Notes under the pieces: generated by a model | Database searches by the model: none | Seen by the model: the letters and a program-made list of their open reading frames with translations, nothing else | What the model was told of the DNA's origin: nothing | DNA from: DATLGB01 sp963740765 | Lineage (GTDB): Bacteria > Actinomycetota > Thermoleophilia > Solirubrobacterales > Solirubrobacteraceae | Direction: 5' to 3' | DNA: 64,000 nt | Assembly (NCBI GenBank): GCA_963740765.1 | Contig: CAVUFN010000008.1 | Coordinates: 434,001-498,000, forward strand | In this document: positions 33,888-43,042 of the stretch, piece by piece | Position numbering within the stretch: position 1 is the stretch's first letter | Layout of the letters: each line of letters opens with the position of its first letter | Program-made: the position numbers and the translations under genes

Positions 33888-35327
33888 GTGCGCATCCGTG
33901 ACCACCGACCGGTGCTGCTGCTCTCCATGGTCTGGCTGGCCGCGCTGCCGGTCGTCGTCCTGCACGGCCCGGGCGCCAGCAAGGTCGAGGTCGCCCCCGC
34001 GGACCACTTCTTCGCGGTCGGCCTCGCAGCCCTGATCGCGGGCACGGCCTCCGTGGTGCTCAGCGTCGCGGGAGCACGCCGCGGTGACGGGCGCACCGTC
34101 CTGATGAGCACCGCCTTCTCGACCATGACCGGGCTCCTGCTCGTGCACGGCCTGGCGACCCCGGGGATGATCGTCGACGCCAACGGCGTGGTCGCCCTGG
34201 CCGGCGGCCTCTCGCTGCCCGTGGGCGCGGCACTGCTGGCCCTGACCGCGCTGCCCAGCCTGCGCCGGCCGCGCAACGTCCGCACGCTCGTCGTCTACCA
34301 GATCGCGCTCTTCGTGCTGGTGATCGATCTCGGCCTCCTCGGGCTGCTCTTCCCGGCCGCCGTCCCGAGCGTCCCGAACGCCGGCACGCCGCCCGCCATC
34401 GCGCTGCTGGTCGTCGGCGGCCTGCTCTTCGGCGTCATCGTCGTCCGGGCCCTGCGCACCTTCGCGCTGACCCGCCGCGCGTCCGACCTGGTCGCGGCCG
34501 CAGGCTGCGTCTGGCTCGCCGTCGCGCTGTTCCCGCAGATGGTCATGGGCTACGCGACCGCCGGCTTCTACATCGGCCACGGCTTCGAGATCTTCGGGAT
34601 GGGGATGCTCGCCGTTCCCGCCGTGATGGACATGGTCCGCGACGGCGGCCAGTCGCGCGCGCTCGTGGGGGACCTGAGCGCCACGGAGATGGTCGCCGCC
34701 GAGGAGCGCTACCTCGGCCCGCGCGTCCGCGCGCTGCTGGTCAGGCTCGCGGAGAAGGACACCTCCACCGAGCAGCACACCCGGCGCGTGGCGATGCTGG
34801 CCGTCCAGGTCGGCGAGCACCTGCGCCTGCCGCCCGCGACGCTGCGCCAGCTGGCCGTGGGCGGCCTGCTGCACGACATCGGCAAGCTCTCCGTGCCCGA
34901 CGCGGTCCTGTGCAAGCCGAGCCAGCTGACCGATGCGGAGTTCGCCGAGATCGAGAAGCACCCGGGGGCCGGCGTCAAGCTGCTCCAGGAGCTGGGCGGG
35001 TTCCCGGATCAGGTCCTCAAGCTGGTCGGCGAGCACCACGAGCGTCTCGACGGCGGCGGCTACCCGGACGGCCTGGCCGGGCCCGAGCTGGGCATCGGCC
35101 CGCGGCTGCTGGCGGTCTGCGACGTGTTCGACGCGCTCACCGACAACCGGGTCTACCGGGACGCGTGGAGCGTCGAGGACGCGCTTGCGCTGCTGCGCAC
35201 CGAGGCGGGCACGAAGCTCGACGCGCGCTGCGTGCACGCCCTCGAGCAGGTGGTATCGGCCCGCCCCACCCCGCTCCGCGCGCCCGTACGCTCCGCGGCA
35301 TGGTCGCCCGCCGCGTCGCCGGTCTGA
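33888..35327 (+). CDS. HD-GYP phosphodiesterase with multi-pass membrane sensor
   Basis: A 479-residue protein. The first ~240 residues form seven or eight hydrophobic segments with no recognisable sensor name. The HD-GYP domain (about 285-455) has GGLLHDIGKLSVPD, HPGAGVKLL and GEHHERLDGGGYPDGLAG. The HD and GYP motifs are intact, so it should hydrolyse cyclic dinucleotides such as c-di-GMP. The last 25 residues overlap the following membrane gene. It sits inside the glycan region, where c-di-GMP control of polysaccharide would make sense, but no partner cyclase is visible. Confidence 0.92.
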   Translation: MRIRDHRPVLLLSMVWLAALPVVVLHGPGASKVEVAPADHFFAVGLAALIAGTASVVLSVAGARRGDGRTVLMSTAFSTMTGLLLVHGLATPGMIVDANGVVALAGGLSLPVGAALLALTALPSLRRPRNVRTLVVYQIALFVLVIDLGLLGLLFPAAVPSVPNAGTPPAIALLVVGGLLFGVIVVRALRTFALTRRASDLVAAAGCVWLAVALFPQMVMGYATAGFYIGHGFEIFGMGMLAVPAVMDMVRDGGQSRALVGDLSATEMVAAEERYLGPRVRALLVRLAEKDTSTEQHTRRVAMLAVQVGEHLRLPPATLRQLAVGGLLHDIGKLSVPDAVLCKPSQLTDAEFAEIEKHPGAGVKLLQELGGFPDQVLKLVGEHHERLDGGGYPDGLAGPELGIGPRLLAVCDVFDALTDNRVYRDAWSVEDALALLRTEAGTKLDARCVHALEQVVSARPTPLRAPVRSAAWSPAASPV

Positions 35328-36424
35328 TCGCCGCCGGCGCCGCCGCCAAGGTCGTCCTCGCCTTCGTCACCGTCGGACAGCAGTTCGACATCGACTCGCT
35401 CGCCCTCGTCGGCGCGGTCCTGCGCACGCCCGAGCGCTGGCACCTCTACGAGATCGGCGCCCGCTGGCCGTACCCCGCCGGGTTCTTCCCGCTGGACTAC
35501 CTGGCGGGCTCGCTCGCCTACCGGACGGGGCTGCCGTTCCACGGCACGATCCAGCTCTGGACGATCGCGGCGGACTCCGCCATGGCGTGGCTGGTGCAGG
35601 ACGAGCTGCGCCGGCGCGGGTCGGGCGACCGGGCGCGGTTGATCGCGACCGCGCTGATCGCCTTCGGGCCCGTGTTCGTGCTCATCGACGGTTACCACGG
35701 CCAGATCGACTCGGTGCCGACGCTGTTCGCGCTCGGCGCCGCGCTCGTGGTCGTGCGCGGCGGCCCGGCGTGGGCGGCGGGGCTGCTGCTGGGAGTGGCC
35801 GTGTCGATGAAGACGGCGCCGGTGCTGCTGCTGCTCGTCCTGCTGCCGGCGCTCGGGACGTGGCGCTCGCGGGCGTGGCTCGCCGTGCCCACGCTGGCCC
35901 TGCCGGTGCTCGTGACGCTGCCGTGGCTGATCACCGACTTCGACGCCACCTGGGCCGCGCTCACCGCCAACCAGGGTGTGCCGAGCGTCGGCGGTTACAG
36001 CGTGCTGCTCGAGCCGTCGCTGACCGGCGCGTTCCTGTTCGGGGACCGGCTCGAGCCGGGGTCCGTGGTCACGTGGTTCACCGACCACCAGAACCTGATC
36101 GTGGGGGTGGTCGCGGTGGTCGCGGCGGTCGTCGCGCATCGCCGCCGGCTCGGCATCCCGGCTGCGGCATCGCTGCTGTACCTCGGCGTCTGGGCCGCCA
36201 ACCCCAACCAGGCCTACCAGTACTACGTCTGGGGCATCCCGTTCCTGCTGCTGGCCGGGCACTGGCGGGGCGTGCTCGCGTTGCAGGCCGCCCTGGCCGT
36301 GCCGGCCCTGATCGTCTACCCGCGGTGGAACGAGTCGTGGCTGCAGCCGCCGTACGTGGTGATGCTCGTCGGGATCTGGCTCGCGACGGTGGTTTGGTTC
36401 GCGGTCAGCGCGCGAAGCGCGTGA
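35300..36424 (+). CDS. Polytopic membrane glycosyltransferase (GT87-like)
   Basis: A 374-residue protein with about ten hydrophobic segments. The first loop carries the polar PYPAGFFPLDYLAG, and a GYHGQIDSVPTLFALGAALV block resembles the GQxD region of polyprenyl-phosphate-dependent GT-C enzymes of family 87. Such enzymes add mannose or related sugars outside the membrane. ATG at 35300 lies 7 bases after a TACGCT hexamer inside the HD-GYP gene. It converges with the metallo-beta-lactamase gene, overlapping by 20 bases. Confidence 0.75.
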   Translation: MVARRVAGLIAAGAAAKVVLAFVTVGQQFDIDSLALVGAVLRTPERWHLYEIGARWPYPAGFFPLDYLAGSLAYRTGLPFHGTIQLWTIAADSAMAWLVQDELRRRGSGDRARLIATALIAFGPVFVLIDGYHGQIDSVPTLFALGAALVVVRGGPAWAAGLLLGVAVSMKTAPVLLLLVLLPALGTWRSRAWLAVPTLALPVLVTLPWLITDFDATWAALTANQGVPSVGGYSVLLEPSLTGAFLFGDRLEPGSVVTWFTDHQNLIVGVVAVVAAVVAHRRRLGIPAAASLLYLGVWAANPNQAYQYYVWGIPFLLLAGHWRGVLALQAALAVPALIVYPRWNESWLQPPYVVMLVGIWLATVVWFAVSARSA

Positions 36425-37346
36425 GGCCGTCCTCGTCGACCCGACGGGCCTCGCCGCGCTCGAGCAGCAGATCCAGGTGCCCGAGCACCTCCGACAGCGT
36501 CAGGAACGCCTGCGTCAACGACGCGTTCCCCCACATCCGCCGGGCGATCTCGTGCGCGGACAAGGGGCCGTCGTCGAGCATCGCGCCGATCTTGCGCACA
36601 CGGCGCTCGTGCATGTTCAGGCGGGTCTCGATCAGCCCGCGCGGGTCGGTGACGGTGTCGCCGTGACCGGGGAGGACGGTGTCGAGGTCCTCCGTGGCCT
36701 GGGTCGCGCGCAGCGAGCGCAGGTAGTTGACCAGCGCGCGGTCCTGGTCCTTGGACGCGAGCGGGTTGGAGGAGATGTGGGCGAGCAGATGGTCGCCGCC
36801 GATCGCCTCGCGCCGCTCGTGGTCGTGGAAGACGGTGTCGGTGCTCGAGTGGCCGGGACGGTGGTGGACCGTCCAGGTGCGGTCGGCGAACGCGAGCGTC
36901 CCGCCGTCGGTCAGCGCGGCGTCCACGGGAGCGGAAGCACCCCACGCGCGGAACCCTTGCGCCATCGCCTCCAGCACGGAGACGACCTCACCGGCGACGC
37001 CGTGCCGGCGCATCAGCGCGGCGGCGTGCGCGTCGTCGGCCTTCATCTGGCCCTTCCAGTCGGCCAGCCAGTCCGTGGCGAGCTCGAGCGCGCAGACCTC
37101 GGCGTCCGAGCGCCGCTTGAGGATCGCGATCAGGCCCTCGTGGTCGGGGTGGTGGTGGGTGAGGACGATGCGCTCGAGGTCCTCGATGCGGCGCCCGTGC
37201 TCGGCGAGGGCCAGCTCGAGCGCGTCGAGCGCGGCGCCGGAGTTCGGGCCGGTGTCGACGAGCGTGAGCGGGTCGTCCTCGACCAGGTAGCAGTTGACCC
37301 GGCCCACGGCCCACGGCGTGGGGATCGGGAGGCGGTGGATGCTCAC
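36405..37346 (-). CDS. MBL-fold metallo-hydrolase with C-terminal winged helix
   Basis: A 313-residue protein of the LACTB2-like group. Metal ligands are visible in LTHHHPDHEGLIA, HHRPGHSSTDT and the late VLPGHGDTV; a GGDHLL segment supplies a further aspartate. The last ~70 residues (IGAMLDDGPLSAHEIARRMW) look like a winged helix. Relatives act on RNA or thioesters, and I cannot choose between these. The GTG start overlaps the phosphomannomutase stop (GTGA). Confidence 0.9.
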   Translation of the reverse strand: MSIHRLPIPTPWAVGRVNCYLVEDDPLTLVDTGPNSGAALDALELALAEHGRRIEDLERIVLTHHHPDHEGLIAILKRRSDAEVCALELATDWLADWKGQMKADDAHAAALMRRHGVAGEVVSVLEAMAQGFRAWGASAPVDAALTDGGTLAFADRTWTVHHRPGHSSTDTVFHDHERREAIGGDHLLAHISSNPLASKDQDRALVNYLRSLRATQATEDLDTVLPGHGDTVTDPRGLIETRLNMHERRVRKIGAMLDDGPLSAHEIARRMWGNASLTQAFLTLSEVLGHLDLLLERGEARRVDEDGLTRFAR

Positions 37347-38707
37347 CCCCGGATGATGCCGAGCACCTCGTCGCGCTTGGCCTCCATGTCCGTTTCGGAG
37401 ACGAGCGACTCGAGGTTGAGCCGCAGCAGCGGCTCGGTGTTGGACGCGCGCACGTTGAAGTGCCAGTCGTCGTAGTCGACGCTGATGCCGTCGAGCTTGG
37501 TGATCTCGCCGTCGGAGTAGCGCTCCTCGATCTCGCGCATCTTCGCGTCGGCGTCCTCGACCTCCGAGTTGATCTCGCCCGAGATGAAGTACTCGGAGCG
37601 GAAGCCGTCGATCAGCTCGGAGAGCTTCGCACCGCGCTTGGAGAGCAGCTCGAGGATCAGCAGCGCGGGGATCGTCCCCGAGTCCGCGTTGTAGAACTCG
37701 GCGAAGTAGTAGTGGCCCGAGACCTCGCCGCCGAAGACGCCGCCCTCGTCGCGCATGCGGGTCTTGAAGAAGGCGTGCCCGACGCGGTTCATGTGCGCGG
37801 TGCCGCCGGCCTGCTCGACGGTGTGGGCGACGGCGCGCGAGGCGCGGACGTCGTAGAGGATGGCAGCGCCCGGTGTCTTCTCGAGCACGGACTGGGCCAG
37901 CAGGGCGGTGAGGAAGTCGCCGTCGACGAAGCGCCCCTTGTCGTCGATGAAGAAGCAGCGGTCGGCGTCCCCGTCCCACGCGATGCCGAGGTCCGCGCCG
38001 CTCCTGGTGACCGCGTCGGTGACGATGCGGCGGTTCTCGGGCAGCAGCGGGTTGGGCTCGCCGTCGGGGAACTCGCCGTCCGGCTCCCAGCGCAGGGTCT
38101 CGAGGTCGAGGTCGAACGGCGCCAGGATCGGGCCGACCATGACGCCGGCCATCCCGTTGCCGCCGTCGACGACGACCTTCATGCGCTCCAGCGCGTCGGT
38201 GTCGATGATCTTCAGGGCGGCCTCACGGAACTCGGGAGCGATGTCGACGTCCTCGCTCGACCCGCCGCCCGGAGCCTCCCCGAGACCGTCGTCGATCAGC
38301 TTGCGGATGTCCTGTAGCCCGCGGTCGCCGGACAGCGCGAGCGCGCCCTTCTCGACCATCTTCGCGCCGGTGTACTGCTTCGGGTTGTGACTGGCCGTGC
38401 ACATCAGGCCGCCGTCGAGGTCCCGCGAGCCGACCAGGAAATACAGCATCTCGGTCCCCACCATCCCGGCGTCGAGCACGTGCGCGCCCTCGCTGGTCAT
38501 GCCGGCCTTGTAGCGCTCCGCGAGCTCGGGAGCGGTCAGGCGCATGTCGCGGCCGAGCCCCAGCCGCAGGTCCGCCGCGTCCTTGCCGGACAGGTCGGCG
38601 ATGACGCGCGCGAAGCCCCGGCCGATCTGCTCGGCCATGTCTCCGTCGATCTGATCGCCGTAGATGCCGCGGACGTCGTAGGCCTTGAAGATGTCTGCCG
38701 TCGCCAT
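37343..38707 (-). CDS. Phosphomannomutase/phosphoglucomutase
   Basis: A 454-residue alpha-D-phosphohexomutase. FKAYDVRGIYGDQ starts it. TASHNPKQYTG holds the phosphoserine, DGDADRCFF the magnesium site, GGEVSGHYYF the sugar-specificity loop and RASNTEPLLRLN the phosphate site. It interconverts mannose or glucose 6- and 1-phosphate, supplying nucleotide sugars for the surrounding glycosyltransferases. The ATG at 38707 has a TAGTCT hexamer 8 bases upstream. It is divergent from a GT4 gene with almost no gap. Confidence 0.95.
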   Translation of the reverse strand: MATADIFKAYDVRGIYGDQIDGDMAEQIGRGFARVIADLSGKDAADLRLGLGRDMRLTAPELAERYKAGMTSEGAHVLDAGMVGTEMLYFLVGSRDLDGGLMCTASHNPKQYTGAKMVEKGALALSGDRGLQDIRKLIDDGLGEAPGGGSSEDVDIAPEFREAALKIIDTDALERMKVVVDGGNGMAGVMVGPILAPFDLDLETLRWEPDGEFPDGEPNPLLPENRRIVTDAVTRSGADLGIAWDGDADRCFFIDDKGRFVDGDFLTALLAQSVLEKTPGAAILYDVRASRAVAHTVEQAGGTAHMNRVGHAFFKTRMRDEGGVFGGEVSGHYYFAEFYNADSGTIPALLILELLSKRGAKLSELIDGFRSEYFISGEINSEVEDADAKMREIEERYSDGEITKLDGISVDYDDWHFNVRASNTEPLLRLNLESLVSETDMEAKRDEVLGIIRG

Positions 38708-38715
38708 GGCGCGAG

Positions 38716-38721
38716 AGACTA
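38716..38721 (-). promoter_or_regulatory. Candidate -10 element (TAGTCT) before phosphomannomutase
   Basis: TAGTCT on the minus strand, 8 bases before the ATG at 38707, fits a leaderless start. No clear -35. Confidence 0.38.
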
Positions 38722-38726
38722 CGCGC

Positions 38727-39626
38727 GTGCAGGTGCTTCTCATCCACAACCGTCCGGTGGCAACCGCGGGCGGCTACGAGCGCCTCGTGCGCGGGGTGGA
38801 CGCGGCGCTGCGGCGCGCGGGCCACACGACCGAGCTGCTCGTGCCGCCTCTCCACTCGCGCTGGCGGCGCCCGCGACTGCCGGCGCATTCCTGCGACGTC
38901 GCCTGCCTGTTCGGGATGGGCTTCCTGCATCTCGGCCTGATCGACCGGCTCGACGTGCCCGCCGTCGGGGTGGTGGGGGACGGGTGGATGGTCTACGGGC
39001 CGGAGGTCACCAGAACGTCCGCGGACCTGTCGCGGGTGCGCTGGCTGTTCATCTCGGAGGCGGTGCGCGAGCGGGCGCCGGCGGACGGGGCCGTGGTGCA
39101 CCCGGGCGTCGACCCGGACGCGTTCCCGTTCGCCGAGCCGAGCGAGTGGGGCGGGAGGCTGGCGTACGTCGGCCGCGTCGATCCGACCAAGGGGGTCGAG
39201 ACCGCCCGGGCCGCCGCCGCCCTGCTGCCGGGCGTGACCGTGACCGTCGACGGTCCGGGCGGCGACCAGTGCACCCCTGCCGACCGCGTCCACGAGGTCT
39301 ACGCCGCCGCCGACGCGATCCTGTTCCCCGTCGAGTGGCCGGAGCCCTGGGGCCTCGTCCCGCTGGAGGCGATGAGCGTCGGCCGACCGGTCATCGCCAC
39401 GGGGACGGGCGGCTCGGGGGAGTACCTGCGCGACGGGGAGAACTGCCTGCTCTTCCCGCCGGGCGACGCGCAGGCGCTGGCGGCCTGCGTGCGCCGCCTC
39501 GCCGGCGACCCGGTCCTGCGCGACCGGCTGGTCGCGGGCGGCCGCGAGACCGCCGCGCGCTTCACCGCCGACGCGTTCGAGCGGCGCGTCGTGGCCGAAC
39601 TGGAAGCTAGGGTCGCGGCGCCATGA
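38727..39626 (+). CDS. GT4 family glycosyltransferase
   Basis: A 299-residue GT-B enzyme, slightly short for the family. HNRPVATAGGYERLVRGVD forms the acceptor-side start. The donor half has LAYVGRVDPTKGVETARAA, AADAILFPVEWPEPWGLVPL and EAMSVGRPVIATGTGGSGEY. I use GTG at 38727 (MQVLLIHN); an ATG at 38706 would overlap the divergent gene's start codon. The stop overlaps the nucleotidyltransferase start as ATGA. Confidence 0.9.
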   Translation: MQVLLIHNRPVATAGGYERLVRGVDAALRRAGHTTELLVPPLHSRWRRPRLPAHSCDVACLFGMGFLHLGLIDRLDVPAVGVVGDGWMVYGPEVTRTSADLSRVRWLFISEAVRERAPADGAVVHPGVDPDAFPFAEPSEWGGRLAYVGRVDPTKGVETARAAAALLPGVTVTVDGPGGDQCTPADRVHEVYAAADAILFPVEWPEPWGLVPLEAMSVGRPVIATGTGGSGEYLRDGENCLLFPPGDAQALAACVRRLAGDPVLRDRLVAGGRETAARFTADAFERRVVAELEARVAAP

Positions 39627-40336
39627 CCCTTCCTCCCGTGGTGATCCTCTGCGGCGGCCGCGGCACGCGTCTGCAGGAGAGGACGGTCGACCTGCCCAAG
39701 CCGCTGGTGGAGATCGGCGGCAAGCCGATCGTCTGGCACGTCATCCAGCTCTACGTCGTCGCGGGCGCGCGGGAGTTCGTGCTCGCGGGCGGCTACAAGT
39801 GCGACCAGCTGGCTGCGTTCACCGATGCGGAGGAGTGGCCCGACGGCGTCACGGTGCGCTGCGTCGACACCGGGCTCGACACGCAGACCGGCGGCCGCGT
39901 CCATGCCCTCCGCGACGAGGTCGGCGAGGGCTCGTTCATGGTCACCTACGCCGACGGGGTCGCCGACATCGACCTCCACGCGCTGCTCGAGCGCCATCGC
40001 GCCCACGGCCGCACCGCCACCGTCACGGTCGTGCGGCCCGAGCTGCAGTTCGGCGTCGCGGTCATCGGCGAGGGGGACGTCGTGACCGGGTTCCGCGAGA
40101 AGCCGCGCGCCGAGCACTGGATCAACGGCGGCTTCTTCTGCTTCGAGCCGGCGATCTTCGACTACCTGACCGCCTCGTCCGTGCTCGAGCGCGAGCCGCT
40201 GGAGGGCCTGGCCGGCGACGGCGCGCTGCACGCCTTCCGCCACACGGGCTTCTGGGCGTGCATGGACACGTACAAGGACGCGACCCGCCTCAACGACCTG
40301 TGGGCGGCGGGGGACGCGCCGTGGCGGCTCTGGTAG
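39623..40336 (+). CDS. Nucleotidyltransferase, glucose-1-phosphate cytidylyltransferase-like
   Basis: A 237-residue sugar-1-phosphate nucleotidyltransferase. VVILCGGRGTRLQE is the nucleotide loop, LPKPLVEIGGKPIVWHVIQL the lysine signature, and MVTYADGVADIDL the metal-binding aspartate. GGKPI, WHVIQ and INGGFFCFEPAIFDYL resemble RfbF/DdhA, which make CDP-glucose for dideoxy sugars, more than RmlA or ManC. None of the later CDP-dideoxysugar genes is in the window, so specificity is uncertain. It overlaps the upstream GT4 (ATGA) and the downstream GT2 by 16 bases. Confidence 0.85.
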   Translation: MTLPPVVILCGGRGTRLQERTVDLPKPLVEIGGKPIVWHVIQLYVVAGAREFVLAGGYKCDQLAAFTDAEEWPDGVTVRCVDTGLDTQTGGRVHALRDEVGEGSFMVTYADGVADIDLHALLERHRAHGRTATVTVVRPELQFGVAVIGEGDVVTGFREKPRAEHWINGGFFCFEPAIFDYLTASSVLEREPLEGLAGDGALHAFRHTGFWACMDTYKDATRLNDLWAAGDAPWRLW

Positions 40337-41245
40337 CGGTCGTCGTCCCGACCTACCGGCGGCCGTTGCGGTTGCGGTGGCTGCTGAATGCGCTTGCGGA
40401 GCAGGTCGACGCGGAGTTCGAAGTGCTGGTGGGGCACGACGTCACCGAGAGGGTGGATCTGCCGGAAGGCGTCCGTGGGATCCCTGTGCCCGACGGGCGC
40501 GGGCCGGCGGCGAAGCGCAACGCCGCCTGGCGCGCCACCGACGCGGAGCTCGTGATCTTCACCGATGACGACTGCCGCCCTCCACCAGGGTGGATTTCGT
40601 CAATGCTGGCGGCTGTACGTCCCGGCGCGATCGTCCAGGGCGCCACCCGCCCCGACCCCGACGAGCTCGGCGTCTTCCACCACGCGCCGCACGCGCGCTC
40701 CCAGCGGATCGACCCGCCCAACGCGATCGGGCAGACGTGCAACATCGCCTACCCACGGGCGGTGCTCGAGGCCACCGGCGGCTTCGACGAGTCGCTGCCC
40801 GACGCGGTGGGGGAGGACACCGACCTGCTCCTGCGCGCGAAGGCGCTCGGCACGCCCGTCGTCGCCGCGCCCGAGGCGGTCACCTTCCACGCCGTCGAGT
40901 GGGGCCTGCGCTCGCGCCTGCGCGCCTCGACCCGCTGGGCGGGCATGGCGCTGCTGGTCCGCAACCACCCCGAGTTGCGCCGCGAGATGGCGCTCGGCGG
41001 GTGGGCGTGGAAGCGCGAGCACGCGACCTGGCTGCTCGCCGCCCAGGCGGCACGGCTAAGACACCCCATAGGTGTGTTGGCCGTGGCGCTTCCGTGGATC
41101 GCCGGCAATCCGCGCCTGTACGGCAACGGCCCGCGCGGGCTGGCGCGCTGGGCGAGCGAGCTGCCCGGCCGGTTCGTGGCGGACGGCGTGGGAGACCGCA
41201 GCGCTGCTGCGCGGCTCGATCAAGCACCGCTCGCTGCTCCTTTGA
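40321..41245 (+). CDS. GT2 family glycosyltransferase (one-base frameshift near its end)
   Basis: GT-A domain with VAVVVPTYRRPLRLRWLLNA, GRGPAAKRNAAWRAT, VIFTDDDCRPPPGW and DAVGEDTDLLLRAKA. As written, the frame reads on into the next gene and would give a 639-residue GT2-GT4 fusion. Skipping one G near 41185 restores AWETAALLRGSIKHRSLLL and a stop at 41243-41245, matching the C-terminus of the paralogue at 28.3-29.1 kb (ALMYGSVRHRSFVA). I therefore call a 307-residue GT2 carrying a one-base insertion, from sequencing or mutation. The GTG at 40321 overlaps the cytidylyltransferase gene. Confidence 0.8.
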
Positions 41246-42240
41246 AGGTCGCGGTCACGCACCCGACGTACTGGCCGGAGGTCCGGCGCGGCGCCGAGCG
41301 GCTCGCGCACGACATCGCCGGCCCGCTCGGCGCACGCATCGTCACCACCCACGAAGGGCGCGGAGGGACGAGCATCGAGGAAGGGGTGGAGGTGGTCCGC
41401 CACCGGCGCCTCCCGGGCGCGCGCCTCGAGCGCCGCCATTTCGAGCCATATCTGGAGACGGCCCCAGCCTTCTTCCTCAGTGCCAAGAGCTACGACGCGG
41501 TCTGCGCCCTCCACGTCATCCCGGCGGCAATGGCGGTCAAGGCAAACACACCAACCGTCTACTGGCACATGGGCGTCCCACACCGCGCCTGGGTCACCGC
41601 CCGCCGAGGACGGAGGACGCTGATCGAGACCGCGACGCGCGCGGAGACGGTGCTCGCCCTCTCCCAGCACGCCGCCGACGCCTTCGAGCACTGGCTCGGC
41701 GTCGAGGCCCAGGTGCTCCACCCACCCGTCGACACCCACCACTTCACCCCGGGCGGCACCCGCGCACCCGAGCCGACCATCGTCTGCGCCGCCGACGCCC
41801 GCGAGCCCCGCAAGCGCGTCCCCGAGCTCGTCGACGCGTTCGCCGCCGTCCGCCGCGAGCACCCGACCGCCCGCCTGCTGCTCGACGCGCGCACCGCCAC
41901 CGGCTTCGAGGCGCCCGGCGTCGAGTGCGTCGACATGACCGACCTGCGCGCCCGCTACCGCGAGGCGTGGGTCAGCGTGCTCCCCTCCTGGGGCGAGGCG
42001 TTCGGGCTCGTGCTCGCCGAGGCGATGGCCTGCGGGACCCCGGGTGTCGGGACGGTGCCCGAGGTCATCACGGACGGCACCGGCGTCCTCGTCGCCGACG
42101 ACCTTGCCGGCGCGCTGCTCGAGGCCCTCGACCTGGCCCGCGATCCGGACACGGCGGCCCGCTGCCAGGCCCGGGCCGAGGCGTTCTCCGTCGCCGCCTG
42201 CACCGACCGTTTGAAGCTCGTCCTGGGCGGCCTCGGCTAG
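41242..42240 (+). CDS. GT4 family glycosyltransferase
   Basis: A 332-residue GT-B enzyme starting with the typical KVAVTHPTYWPEVRRGAERL. The donor half has VCAADAREPRKRVPELVDAF, VSVLPSWGEAFGLVLAEAMA and CGTPGVGTVPEVI. The TTG start at 41242 overlaps the corrected stop of the GT2 gene as TTGA, the standard junction in this genome, which supports two separate genes. The stop overlaps the convergent SnoaL-like gene by 4 bases. Confidence 0.85.
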   Translation: MKVAVTHPTYWPEVRRGAERLAHDIAGPLGARIVTTHEGRGGTSIEEGVEVVRHRRLPGARLERRHFEPYLETAPAFFLSAKSYDAVCALHVIPAAMAVKANTPTVYWHMGVPHRAWVTARRGRRTLIETATRAETVLALSQHAADAFEHWLGVEAQVLHPPVDTHHFTPGGTRAPEPTIVCAADAREPRKRVPELVDAFAAVRREHPTARLLLDARTATGFEAPGVECVDMTDLRARYREAWVSVLPSWGEAFGLVLAEAMACGTPGVGTVPEVITDGTGVLVADDLAGALLEALDLARDPDTAARCQARAEAFSVAACTDRLKLVLGGLG

Positions 42241-42599
42241 ACCCGGGGCTGCCAGAGCACGTTGACGAGGCGCCAGCGGTCCTCGAAGCGGGCGACCTGG
42301 ACGTGGTCCATGAAGCGCGACGAGAGGATCCGCACCGTCGCCATGTCCCCGTACGCGTCGAGGATCTCCATCTCGTACGGGCGCTCGTGTTTGGTGCCGT
42401 AGCCCGTCGCGGTCGCCGCGATCATGTCGTCGCGCGACATCGTGTCGACCACCCGACCGGCCTCGGTGACCTCGACCTCGCGCTTGACGAGCGCCGGATG
42501 CAGGCAGCCGCCCATCCGCTCCGCGTCCCCGTCCAGCCACCCCTCGATGTAGTCCCTCGCCGCGCTCAGGATCCCCTCGCGGTCGGCGTCCGGTGTCAT
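42237..42599 (-). CDS. NTF2/SnoaL-like (lumazine-binding-like) protein
   Basis: A 120-residue single-domain protein: DYIEGWLDGDAERMGGCLHP at the start, a central DMIAATATGYG and a final FEDRWRLVNVLWQPRV. This is the putative lumazine-binding/NTF2 fold whose members are mostly unassigned hydrolases or binding proteins. The ATG at 42599 is used. It is divergent from the RidA gene across 50 bases and overlaps the convergent GT4 gene. Confidence 0.8.
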   Translation of the reverse strand: MTPDADREGILSAARDYIEGWLDGDAERMGGCLHPALVKREVEVTEAGRVVDTMSRDDMIAATATGYGTKHERPYEMEILDAYGDMATVRILSSRFMDHVQVARFEDRWRLVNVLWQPRV

Positions 42600-42649
42600 C
42601 GCGCGATACTTCCAAACGCAAGGGAAACACACAAGCGAGGAGCCCACCG

Positions 42650-43042
42650 TTGCCCGTCCAGCGCGAAGTCGTCACGGGTGCAGGCATTCCGGCGCCGCTC
42701 GGGCCGTACTCGGCTGGGGTCCGGGCCGCCGGGACGATGCTCTACGTCGCCGGCCAGGCCGGCATCGACCCGGAGACCGGCAAGCCCGCCGGCCCGACGA
42801 TGGCCGAGCAGGCGCGGCAGGCGATGCGGAACGTCGAGGCGGTCCTGCGCGCCGGCGGCAGCCGCCCGGAGCTCGTCGTCAACACCACGGTGATCGTGGC
42901 TGACGTGTCCGAGTTCGCGGTGGTCAACGAGGTGTTCGGCGAGACGTTCCCGGTCGATCCGCCGGCGCGCATGACGATGCAGGTCCAGCTCCCGCACGGC
43001 CTGTTGATCTCCGTCGGGTGCGTGGCCCTGGTCGATGACTGA
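42650..43042 (+). CDS. RidA family (enamine/imine deaminase) protein
   Basis: A 130-residue protein. PAPLGPYSAGVRA, LYVAGQAGIDPETG, MRNVEAVLRAGG and the late PPARMTMQVQLPHGLLI are RidA/YjgF blocks. The usual catalytic arginine is present in PARMTMQV. RidA enzymes clear reactive 2-aminoacrylate made by PLP enzymes. The TTG start at 42650 has a clear Shine-Dalgarno GAGGAG (42637-42642), one of the few strong leadered starts here. Confidence 0.92.
   Translation: MPVQREVVTGAGIPAPLGPYSAGVRAAGTMLYVAGQAGIDPETGKPAGPTMAEQARQAMRNVEAVLRAGGSRPELVVNTTVIVADVSEFAVVNEVFGETFPVDPPARMTMQVQLPHGLLISVGCVALVDD

Noticed and set aside
40321..42240. A genuine bifunctional GT2-GT4 fusion enzyme
   Set aside because: One base explains the fusion, and the corrected ends match a paralogue and the usual TTGA junction.
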